Assembly: GCF_900277125.1 (NCBI RefSeq)
Contig: NZ_OPYN01000103.1
Location: 34,826-98,825 of the forward strand
Reading direction: 5' to 3'
Length of the DNA stretch: 64,000 nucleotides
From: Pseudomonas inefficax
GTDB lineage: Bacteria; Pseudomonadota; Gammaproteobacteria; Pseudomonadales; Pseudomonadaceae
Position numbers and translations under genes: made by a program
Notes under the pieces: generated by a model
What the model was told of the DNA's origin: nothing
The model's input: the letters and a program-made list of their open reading frames with translations, nothing else
The model's database searches: none
Shown here: one piece after another, positions 53,517 to 63,159 of the stretch
Numbering within the stretch: the stretch's first letter is position 1
How the letters are laid out: every line of letters begins with the position of its first letter

Positions 53517-53605
53517 CCTGTGGGAGCGGGCATGCCCGCGAAGCAGGCACCACGGTGTATGGCACCGGCTTTGCCGGTGTTCGCGGGCATGCCCGCTCCC
53601 ACAGG
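53517..53605. repeat. Compound REP element with nested hairpin, copy 3 (after catC)
   Basis: Perfect 26-bp inverted arms (CCTGTGGGAGCGGGCATGCC then CGCGAA, mirrored) enclose CAGGCACCACGGTGTATGG and the inner hairpin CACCGGC-TTT-GCCGGTG. Relative to copy 1, paired bases in both arms and inner stem changed together. It occupies the place where catA would be expected. Confidence 0.88.
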
Positions 53606-53638
53606 GTACCCTGCCAATAGATGACTGGTTTTTGCCTG

Positions 53639-53671
53639 GGCCTTTCCGTGCGGGGAGGGCCTGGGCTTTTT
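53639..53671 (+). terminator. Possible rho-independent terminator after catC
   Basis: A 9-bp stem GGCCTTTCC / GGGAGGGCC (two G-U pairs) with loop GTGCG, followed after five bases by TTTTT at 53667-53671. Placed 200 bp after catC and before the acetyltransferase gene. Confidence 0.4.
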
Positions 53672-53723
53672 GCTGCCAGGGGCGGTTGATCTAGAATCCG
53701 CCTTTTACCCGAGCCCCCGCACC

Positions 53724-54218
53724 ATGCTGCCCATCGAATTGCTGGCAACCACTGCCGACCAGGCCCCGCTGATTCGCAACCTTTACCAGTTCTACGCCTA
53801 CGAGTCCTCGGACTGGGAGCAGGAAGACGTCGAAGTGGACGGCCGCTTCTATATCCATGACGAGCACCTGCAACGTTACTGGCAAGCCGATGGCTGGGGC
53901 GCGTACCTGGTGCTGGCAGACGGCTTCATCGCTGGTTTCGTGCTGGTCGAACGCAGCGAGCTGACAGGCATCGACGCCTTCGAACTGGCCGATCTGTTCA
54001 TCCTGAAAAAGTACCGCCGACAGGGCATCGGCCGGGCGGTGGCGTTGCAACTGCTGGGCGGCGAGGGCGACTGGCTGATGCGCTGTTACGCCCAGGACAT
54101 GCCGGCCGTGGCCTTCTGCAATGGCGTGCTGGCCGCGCTGTCGCGCCCGGCGCAGGCCATAGCCCTGGATGATGAACCGGGCTTGCTCAATTTCCTGGTG
54201 ACGGGCGCCCGCCATTGA
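53724..54218 (+). CDS. GNAT-family N-acetyltransferase
   Basis: 164 aa. GNAT core with acetyl-CoA loop KKYRRQGIGRAVALQLL (R/Q-x-x-G-x-G/A) near residue 110 and beta-bulge region GFVLVERSELTGIDAFELADLFIL. Substrate unknown. ATG at 53724; a possible extension upstream is not supported. Monocistronic between the catBC end and the GGDEF-EAL gene. Confidence 0.85.
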   Translation: MLPIELLATTADQAPLIRNLYQFYAYESSDWEQEDVEVDGRFYIHDEHLQRYWQADGWGAYLVLADGFIAGFVLVERSELTGIDAFELADLFILKKYRRQGIGRAVALQLLGGEGDWLMRCYAQDMPAVAFCNGVLAALSRPAQAIALDDEPGLLNFLVTGARH

Positions 54219-54344
54219 GGGTTGCCAGCCTTCGCTCGCAAATTGAAGGGATCGTGGCTTTTTGTGAACTACTTCACAAAATTGTCTTCGAAGGCATAAT
54301 GCCACCAATCCTTTTCATGCCTTTCGAAGGCCCAGGTAAAGATC

Positions 54345-56441
54345 ATGTCGCTAGTCGCAAGCCCCGACATCATGTACCGGCTGTTGATCCAGAGTGTGGT
54401 GGACTATGCCTTCTACCTGCTCACCCCCGAAGGTATTGTCGCCAACTGGAACCCCGGCGCCCAGCGCGCCAAGGGCTACCTGGCCGAGGAAATCGTCGGC
54501 CAGCACTACTCGCTGTTCTACACCGATGCCGAGCGCGCCGCGGGGCTGCCCGCGCTCAACCTGGAGCAGGCGCGCAGCACCGGGCGCTTCGAAGAGATCG
54601 GTTCGCGGCGGCGCAAGGACGGTACGACCTTCCATGCCCATGTGGTGATCGACGCGGTGCACGACGATGCCGGGCAACTGGTGGGGTTCGCCAAGGTCAC
54701 CCGCGACATTTCCGAGCACCACCGGCAAGAGTTGGAACTGTTACAGGCCAAGGAACTGGCCGAGCAGTACAGCCAGGAAATGGCCAAGCTGTCGCAGTTC
54801 CTTGATTCGGTGATTGCCAACATCCCCGCCAGCGTCATTGTCCAGGACCTGGAAAGCCAGCGCATCCTGCTGGCCAACCAGCAGGCCGAACGCCTGTTCG
54901 GCGGCCCCCAGCGCAGCATGATCGGGCAGTTGCCCGGCGAATGCCTGGCACCGGCCGTTGCCGGTTACCTGGAGCAGCAACTGGCCCGTGGTGCCCGCAG
55001 CACCAAAGGCCATGCCGCCGAAACCCGGGTCGACACGGCCTGTGGCCCACGCACCCTGCGCAGCCGCGCCTTGCTTAGCCAGAACCGTGAAGGCCAGGCC
55101 GACTACGTGCTGTTCGTTGCCGAAGACGCCACCGAAGAGCTGGCCGCCCACGCGCAGATCCACCACATGGCGCACCACGATGCGCTGACCGGGCTGCCCA
55201 ACCGCACCCTGTTCAACGAACGCCTGCGCCAGGCGCTGGTGCGTGACAGCGAGCACGCCAAGCTGACCGCCGCCCTGTGCCTGGACCTGGACAACTTCAA
55301 GAACATCAACGATTCGCTGGGCCACGCCTTTGGCGACAAGCTGCTGCGCGCGCTGGGCAAGCGCCTGCGCCGCGAGCTGCGCGAACACGACACCTTGGCC
55401 CGCCTGGGCGGCGACGAGTTTGCCGTGGTGCTGACCGGCCTCGAAGGCCGGGACGCCGCATGCAACACTGCGCAGCGCCTGATCAATGCGATCTGCCCAC
55501 CGTTCCAGATCGAGGGGCACCAGTTCACGGTGGGGGTGAGCATCGGCATCGCCATTGCGCCTGATGACAGCGACCAGGCCGAGCAACTGCTGGGCTACGC
55601 CGACATGGCGCTGTACGAGGCCAAGCGCAACGGTCGCAACCGCTACGAGTGCTTCAACGTCGAACTGGACGTCGCCGCCCGCCAGCGCCGTCTGGTGGAA
55701 ACCGACCTGCGCACCGCATTGCACCTGGGCCAGTTGCAGTTGCACTACCAGCCGGTGGTCGACCAGCAGACCAGCAGCGTTACCGGCTATGAGGCGTTGC
55801 TGCGCTGGGACCACCCGACTCGCGGCATGGTCATGCCCATGGACTTCATCCCCATCGCCGAGGAAACCGGCCTGATCCATGAACTTGGCACCCGGGCGCT
55901 GAACCTGGCCTGCCAGGAGGCGGCCAGTTGGGACAGCGAGCAGACGGTGTCGGTCAACCTCTCGGCGGTGCAGTTCAAGAATGCCAACCTGGTGCACAGC
56001 GTGGCCCTGGCGCTGGCCGACTCCGGCCTGTCGCCACAGCGGCTGGAGCTGGAGGTCACCGAGTCGGTGCTGCTGGGCAACAGCGAGGAAAACGTGCGCA
56101 CCCTGCGTGCACTGAAGGACCTGGGCGTGTCCATTTCGCTGGATGATTTCGGCACCGGCTATTCCTCGCTGGGCTATTTGCGTTCGTTCCCGTTCGATCG
56201 GATCAAGATCGACAAGTCATTCGTGCATGACATGTGCGACAGCCGCGAGGCGATGTCGATCATCCGCGCCATTACCGACCTGTCCAATAGCCTGATGATC
56301 AAGACCACGGCCGAGGGGGTGGAGTCGGAGGAGCAGATGCGCCGGTTGGCGGCGGAGGGGTGCTCGCACTTCCAGGGCTACCTGTATGGGCGACCGGCAC
56401 CGGCAAACGAGCGGTTGAAGCAGGTCATGACGCCGGCGTGA
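54345..56441 (+). CDS. PAS-GGDEF-EAL protein (c-di-GMP cyclase/phosphodiesterase), cytoplasmic
   Basis: 698 aa without membrane segments. PAS ~8-125 (DYAFYLLTPEGIVANWNPGAQRAKGYLAEEIVGQ), second PAS ~150-270, GGDEF domain with intact GGDEF at 355-359 and an RxxD inhibitory site (R346-x-x-D349) exactly five residues before it, and EAL domain with E483-A-L and DDFGTGYSSLGYL, KIDKSFVHDM. Both catalytic signatures look active, so it may make or degrade c-di-GMP depending on the PAS signal, controlling motility or biofilm formation. Confidence 0.93.
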   Translation: MSLVASPDIMYRLLIQSVVDYAFYLLTPEGIVANWNPGAQRAKGYLAEEIVGQHYSLFYTDAERAAGLPALNLEQARSTGRFEEIGSRRRKDGTTFHAHVVIDAVHDDAGQLVGFAKVTRDISEHHRQELELLQAKELAEQYSQEMAKLSQFLDSVIANIPASVIVQDLESQRILLANQQAERLFGGPQRSMIGQLPGECLAPAVAGYLEQQLARGARSTKGHAAETRVDTACGPRTLRSRALLSQNREGQADYVLFVAEDATEELAAHAQIHHMAHHDALTGLPNRTLFNERLRQALVRDSEHAKLTAALCLDLDNFKNINDSLGHAFGDKLLRALGKRLRRELREHDTLARLGGDEFAVVLTGLEGRDAACNTAQRLINAICPPFQIEGHQFTVGVSIGIAIAPDDSDQAEQLLGYADMALYEAKRNGRNRYECFNVELDVAARQRRLVETDLRTALHLGQLQLHYQPVVDQQTSSVTGYEALLRWDHPTRGMVMPMDFIPIAEETGLIHELGTRALNLACQEAASWDSEQTVSVNLSAVQFKNANLVHSVALALADSGLSPQRLELEVTESVLLGNSEENVRTLRALKDLGVSISLDDFGTGYSSLGYLRSFPFDRIKIDKSFVHDMCDSREAMSIIRAITDLSNSLMIKTTAEGVESEEQMRRLAAEGCSHFQGYLYGRPAPANERLKQVMTPA

Positions 56442-56457
56442 CGGCCTACGCGGCCCA

Positions 56458-56578
56458 TTGTGGGAGCGGCCTTGTGTCGCGATTAGGGCGCGCAGCGCCC
56501 CCAACATTTTCAGCTTCGCCGCAAAAATTGCCGGGGCCGCTTTGCGGCCCTTTCGCGACACAAGGCCGCTCCCACAGA
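56458..56578. repeat. REP pair, GTCGCGATTAGGGCG class
   Basis: TTGTGGGAGCGGCCTTGTGT with CGCGATTAGGGCGCGCAGCG and an inverted copy TTTGCGGCCCTTTCGCGACA with CAAGGCCGCTCCCACAG, in the convergent gap after the GGDEF-EAL gene. Confidence 0.9.
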
Positions 56579-56612
56579 AAGATCGTGTCAGCTTTCAGAT
56601 ATTGAGCAGCAC

Positions 56613-57437
56613 TCAGCTGTTCCAGTCCGGCGCAAACGCCGGGCTCACCACCCGCTGGTCCTTCGGCAACCCGGCGATCGCCGCGCGGTCCTCGTCATCC
56701 AGTTGCACGTTCGACGCCGCCAGGTTGGCCAGTTGGTTCTCGCGGCTGCCGGCCTTGGGGATCACCGCCACGCCGTCCTGGTCCAGCAACCACTTCAGCG
56801 CCACCTGGCTGGGCAGTACGCCGTGCTTGCGGGCGATCGCCTGGATCACCGGCTGCGCCGCAGCCTGCCCACGGGCCAGCGGGGTGTAGGCGGTGAGCAG
56901 CAGGTCGTGGCGGCGGGCATAGTCCAGCAGCGGTTGCTGGCCGAGCAGCACATGGTATTCCACCTGGATCGCCGACAAGGGTGCGCCCAGGGTTTCCACC
57001 ACCTGGTGCAGCAGCCCCAGCGGGAAGTTGGCTACGCCGATGCTGCGTGCCTTGCCCTCGTCACGCAGGGCCACCAAGGTTTCGATGCTGCGGGCCAGGT
57101 CCCAGTCCTTGCCGGGCCAGTGGATGTGGAACAGGTCGACCTGCTCGGTACCCAGCGCACGCAGGCTGCCCTCCAGCGACTGGCGCATGGCCTTGGGCGC
57201 CAGGCGATCCCACCATACCTTGGTGGTCAGGTGAATCTGCTCGCGCGGCACATCGCTGTCGCGCAGGGCCTGGCCGACGGCAGCTTCGTTGTCATAGGCA
57301 GTGGCGGTGTCGATGTGCCGGTAACCCACTTCAAGCGCCTGGCGCACGGCCTGGGTGCACTCGCTGCCGGTCATCGGCCAGGTGCCCAGGCCGATCGCGG
57401 GCAGGTCCAGGCCGTTACGGGTGGTGAGCCTTTGCAT
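56613..57437 (-). CDS. Aldo/keto reductase (2,5-diketo-gluconate reductase-like)
   Basis: 274 aa TIM-barrel AKR. Catalytic tetrad: Asp and Tyr in HIDTATAYDNEAAVG, Lys in LTTKVWWD, His in LFHIHWPG; NADPH-binding VIPKAGSRENQLANL near the C-terminus. Reduces aldehydes or ketones; substrate unknown. The start at 57437 (MQRLTTRNGLDLPAIGLGTW) is chosen over a longer non-family frame. Divergent from the EamA transporter gene across 246 bp. Confidence 0.9.
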   Translation of the reverse strand: MQRLTTRNGLDLPAIGLGTWPMTGSECTQAVRQALEVGYRHIDTATAYDNEAAVGQALRDSDVPREQIHLTTKVWWDRLAPKAMRQSLEGSLRALGTEQVDLFHIHWPGKDWDLARSIETLVALRDEGKARSIGVANFPLGLLHQVVETLGAPLSAIQVEYHVLLGQQPLLDYARRHDLLLTAYTPLARGQAAAQPVIQAIARKHGVLPSQVALKWLLDQDGVAVIPKAGSRENQLANLAASNVQLDDEDRAAIAGLPKDQRVVSPAFAPDWNS

Positions 57438-57683
57438 GTAAATTCCTTGTAGGGTGTGCAGGGTTCGCCCTCGATGGTCGGCGATCAGCACGGCACGGGC
57501 CATGTGCGTGGGGCGGAAAGTGGTCGATCAGCGAACAGAAATTGCAGTCGGCCTCGCTAGCGGCAATTGAACTTCCTTATTCTCGGGCATCTCTTCTAGA
57601 ATCCGAACTGTTGCATCCGCCAGGCAACGCCTGCGCGGCCTTCCCCGGGCGCCGCATCCAGCCGCGCCGTCATCGAGAGTGCC

Positions 57684-58562
57684 ATGAGTTCCAGCACACC
57701 GCTGTCCGGAGTCAACCAACCCCTGCGCGGCATCGCCCTGGTGGTGGTGGCGACGTTCCTGTTCGCCAGTCACGATGCCCTGTCCAAGTTCCTCGGCGGC
57801 TTGTACCCGATCATCATGGTGGTGTGGGCGCGGTATGTGGTGCACACGCTGCTGATGGCCGGCATCTTCCTGCCCAAGGCCGGCCTCAACGTGCTGCGCA
57901 CCCGCCGCCCGCTGTTGCAGACGTTACGTGCCCTGAGCCTGCTGAGTACCAGCCTGCTGTTCACCACCGGGCTGCAGTACCTGCCGCTGGCCGAGGCCAC
58001 TGCGGTCAACTTCCTTGCCCCGGTGCTGGTCACCGCGCTGTCGGCGCCGCTGCTGAAGGAGCGGGTGACGGTGGGGCAGTGGGCGGCGGTGGTGATGGGC
58101 TTCATCGGCGTGCTGGTGGTGGTGCACCCGGGCGGGGCGATGTTCACCCCGGCCATCCTGTATCCGTTCGGTTCGGCGCTGGGTTTCTGCTTCTATCAGT
58201 TGCTGACGCGGATCCTGGCCGCGCATGACAGCCCGACCACCAGCAACTTTTATGCGGGGTTGTGCAACACCCTGGCGATGAGTGCGCTGGTGCCGTTCTT
58301 CTGGGAGGTGCCGCGTTGGGACCATGCGCTGCTGATGCTGGCGCTGGGTGGCTTTGGCATGACTGCGCACCTGCTGCTGACCCAGGCCTTCCGCCATGCG
58401 GCACCGGCCTTGCTGGCACCGTTCAGCTATTGCCAGATCGTGTTTGCCGGGTTGCTTGGGTTGGTTGTGTATAGCCAGGTGCCGGATACCCTGAGCCTGG
58501 TGGGTATCTCGGTGATTTGCCTCAGTGGGCTGGGGGCGGCATGGATGCAGCGGGGTAAGTGA
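57684..58562 (+). CDS. EamA/DMT-family transporter
   Basis: 292 aa with ten hydrophobic segments in two EamA repeats (LVVVATFLFASHDALSKFL; YLPLAEATAVNFLAPVLVTALSAPLL in the first, HAAPALLAPFSYCQIVFAGLLGLVVY in the second). Inner-membrane drug/metabolite exporter class, of the RhaT/YdcZ-like S-adenosylmethionine/amino-acid exporter relatives. Substrate unknown. ATG at 57684 preceded by weak GAGAG. Confidence 0.88.
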   Translation: MSSSTPLSGVNQPLRGIALVVVATFLFASHDALSKFLGGLYPIIMVVWARYVVHTLLMAGIFLPKAGLNVLRTRRPLLQTLRALSLLSTSLLFTTGLQYLPLAEATAVNFLAPVLVTALSAPLLKERVTVGQWAAVVMGFIGVLVVVHPGGAMFTPAILYPFGSALGFCFYQLLTRILAAHDSPTTSNFYAGLCNTLAMSALVPFFWEVPRWDHALLMLALGGFGMTAHLLLTQAFRHAAPALLAPFSYCQIVFAGLLGLVVYSQVPDTLSLVGISVICLSGLGAAWMQRGK

Positions 58563-58572
58563 CAACCTGTAG

Positions 58573-58646
58573 TGGCCTCTTCTCGGGTAAACCCGCTCCC
58601 ACAGGTACAGCGCAGCTGTGGGAGCGGGTTTACCCGCGAAAGGGCC
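58573..58646. repeat. REP pair with minimal spacer
   Basis: Two REP copies in inverted order only about 10 bp apart: GGCCTCTTCTCGGGTAAACC with CGCTCCCACAGG, then CTGTGGGAGCGGGTTTACCC with GCGAAAGGGCC. Convergent space between the EamA and lipoprotein genes. Confidence 0.9.
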
Positions 58647-58647
58647 C

Positions 58648-59244
58648 TCAAACCCGACCCTTCAACAACGCCTGCAGCGAATCGTCAAAGTCCCGCAGTG
58701 CATCCGCCTGCACCTCCCGCTCATCCTCGACCACCCGCGCCACATCACCCAGGCTTTTGCTGGCCCGCCCTTCCGCGCGGCCGATGTAGGTCAGCTGGTC
58801 ATCGAAAAAGCGCGCCACCACCCGGCTTTCGATACCTGCTCTGGCCAGACGGCTTTCGGTGTCCAGCAGCACGATCACATCCGGGTGGTCACCCAGCAGC
58901 GTGTCCAGGTCGTCATAGAAAGTCACTTCGGCAAACTGCTGCGCCAGTGACCGTGCCAGCCAGTCATACGCCTGGCTCTCGCTGCCCAGGGTCGCAGCAG
59001 GGCCGCGCGGGCCCTGGGCCGGCGCAACTGCCTGGGTACGATGGCTGTCGAGGTATTCGAGTGTTGCTTCGGCGTCACGCCCCAGCAGTACCGCCACCCG
59101 TTGGCCGGGTGCCAGGGCGACACTGGAAATGGCCGTGGCGGAATAGAAGTGCCCGTAGGGCTGCGCGTCGGTAGCGGCCGGGCTGGCACAACCGCCAAGG
59201 GCGGCCAGCAAGGCGAGCAGGGCAGCGATCATGCCGGTTTTCAT
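58648..59244 (-). CDS. Outer-membrane-type lipoprotein, unknown function
   Basis: 198 aa. Signal peptide MKTGMIAALLALLAALGGC with lipobox LGGC at Cys19 and Ala-Ser-Pro after it, predicting outer-membrane targeting. The mature part has QRVAVLLGRDAEATLEYLDSH and DVIVLLDTESRLAR repeats-like text but no family I can name. Start at 59244 with GAGG six bases upstream; the two upstream Met codons are less likely. Confidence 0.78.
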   Translation of the reverse strand: MKTGMIAALLALLAALGGCASPAATDAQPYGHFYSATAISSVALAPGQRVAVLLGRDAEATLEYLDSHRTQAVAPAQGPRGPAATLGSESQAYDWLARSLAQQFAEVTFYDDLDTLLGDHPDVIVLLDTESRLARAGIESRVVARFFDDQLTYIGRAEGRASKSLGDVARVVEDEREVQADALRDFDDSLQALLKGRV

Positions 59245-59343
59245 GGGAGGCCTCATCAATCAGTGAATGCCGCCATCTTCCGCCCGGGCTTGGCACAGCG
59301 GAACTTGATGGCATTCATGGTAGCTATCGATGAAGTCGATGCA

Positions 59344-60249
59344 TCACTGCGTGGCCATGAACTGCAGGATGCGCTCGCGCAGCCAGCGCTCGGCCGGGTC
59401 ATTGTCCTGGGCGCCGCTCCAGACCATCGACAGTTCCGCCTCGGTGATGTCGAACGGCGCCGGGTCGGCGCGCAGGCTGCCGTCGTCGGCCAGGGCGCAG
59501 GCGGCGTAGTCCGGTACCGTGGCGATCAGCTCGGTGTTGCGCAGCAGGGCGCGCAGGCTACCGAACTGCGGCACTGCCAGCACCACCTTGCGGCAGCGGC
59601 CGATGCGCGCCAGGTCAAGGTCGATATTGCCGCTCATGTCGCCGGAGAACGACACCATCACATGCGGGCGGGCGCAGTATTCGTCGAGGGTCAGCGGGCC
59701 CGGGCGGTCATCGGCGCGCAGCACCCGCACGCCGATGTTGCGCAGCTTGCGGCGCTTGGCGGTGGCCGGCAGGTCGGTGGTGTAACTCACGCCCACCGAG
59801 ATCTCACCGCTGGCCAGCAGCCCTGGCATCAGCAGGAAGTTGGCCCGGCGCACCACCACGCTGATGTTCGGGGCCTCTTCGCGCAGGGCCTGCAGCAGGG
59901 CCGGGAACAGGCCGAACTCAGCATCGTCCGACAGGCCCAGACGGAACACGTTGCAGCTGTTGACCGGGTCGAACTCGCGGGCGCGGCTGATGGCTGCGGA
60001 AATCACGTCCATGGCCGGCCCCAGTTCGGCGAAGATCTGCATGGCCCTTGGCGTAGGCTCCATGGCCCGGCCGTTGCGGATCAGCAGCGGGTCGTCGAAC
60101 AATTCGCGCAGGCGGGCGAGGGCGGCGCTGACGGTGGGCTGGGTGATGAACAGCTTTTCGCCGACCCGGGTCAGGTTGCGTTCGATCATCAGGGCTTCGA
60201 ACAGTACCAGCAGGTTCATGTCGACGCGGCGCAGGTCGTTGCGGTTCAT
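59344..60249 (-). CDS. LysR-type transcriptional regulator (NodD/SyrM-like branch)
   Basis: 301 aa. wHTH MNRNDLRRVDMNLLVLFEALMIERNLTRVGEKLFITQPTVSAALARLRELFDDPLLIRNG is the NodD-type signature; a LysR substrate domain follows. Start at 60249 avoids 40 codons of REP-derived sequence. It is transcribed away from katG across 447 bp. This branch normally senses small organic ligands rather than peroxide, so control of katG is not assumed. Confidence 0.88.
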   Translation of the reverse strand: MNRNDLRRVDMNLLVLFEALMIERNLTRVGEKLFITQPTVSAALARLRELFDDPLLIRNGRAMEPTPRAMQIFAELGPAMDVISAAISRAREFDPVNSCNVFRLGLSDDAEFGLFPALLQALREEAPNISVVVRRANFLLMPGLLASGEISVGVSYTTDLPATAKRRKLRNIGVRVLRADDRPGPLTLDEYCARPHVMVSFSGDMSGNIDLDLARIGRCRKVVLAVPQFGSLRALLRNTELIATVPDYAACALADDGSLRADPAPFDITEAELSMVWSGAQDNDPAERWLRERILQFMATQ

Positions 60250-60327
60250 GAGGGTACGGGTTCCGGGTTGGAAGGGTTGGCGTTGTATTGGAGCATATGG
60301 ACAGCTTGGTTGCCTTGTATGGATGTG

Positions 60328-60424
60328 CCGGCCTCTTCGCGGGTAAACCCGCTCCCACAGGTTCAGCACAGGTATTGAGAGCTGTGCAGTACCTGTGGGA
60401 GCGGGTTTACCCGCGAAGAGGCCG
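60328..60424. repeat. REP pair (inverted)
   Basis: CCGGCCTCTTCGCGGGTAAA with CCCGCTCCCACAGG and the inverted copy ending CGCGAAGAGGCCGG, spacer GGTATTGAGAGCTGTGCAG. It sits upstream of both divergent genes, an unusual place for a canonical REP pair. Confidence 0.9.
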
Positions 60425-60449
60425 GCACAGAAAAGCTGACAGAGCCAAG

Positions 60450-60503
60450 CTATCGCCCCTCAATAGCCACTCTATTAGAACTCTGCTCAAGCTCGGCTAG
60501 TCT
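60450..60503 (+). promoter_or_regulatory. Candidate katG promoter with OxyR-like half-sites
   Basis: TTAGAA (60475-60480) and TAGTCT (60498-60503) are 17 bp apart. Upstream, two CTAT half-sites at 60450 and 60472 are spaced 22 bp, the OxyR periodicity, while ATAG at 60463 is off register by two bases. OxyR control of katG is known in P. putida; this exact site is tentative. Confidence 0.35.
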
Positions 60504-60675
60504 TTCCCCTGGCCCCGCGAATTCTGCCAGCGGGCGGCATGTCAGCACCTGTGTGCAAGACCGCGCCAACCCCGTCATGACAGCTTCGCAAGCCCCGTGT
60601 AGACCTGATGAGGGGTAGCACGAGCCCACGCGCTCGGCTGAAAGAACACCTGGCATAGACCGGAAATCTGGATAA

Positions 60676-62943
<2,268 letters not shown>

Positions 62944-62955
62944 CTTCGTCAGAAA

Positions 62956-63078
62956 TGGGGGCGCTTTGCGCCCCTATCGCGACACAAGGCCGCTCCCACA
63001 GGTTCGGCGCCGCATGTGGATTCGGCGGTGGCTTGTGGGAGCGGCCTTGTGTCGCGATGGGGCTGCAAAGCAGCCCCA
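62956..63078. repeat. REP pair, GTCGCGATGGGGCTGC class
   Basis: GGGGGCGCTTTGCGCCCCTA with CGCGACACAAGGCCGCTCCC and inverted copy ending GGGGCTGCAAAGCAGCCCC. Between katG and the pssA-like gene; likely katG transcript end. Confidence 0.9.
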
Positions 63079-63159
63079 TGCTCTGCGGGGGCTGGACCAT
63101 TTCAATCTTCCTGTGCAAGCTGATGCTCGACAGTGATTGCACACAGAAGGTGATCGTTC

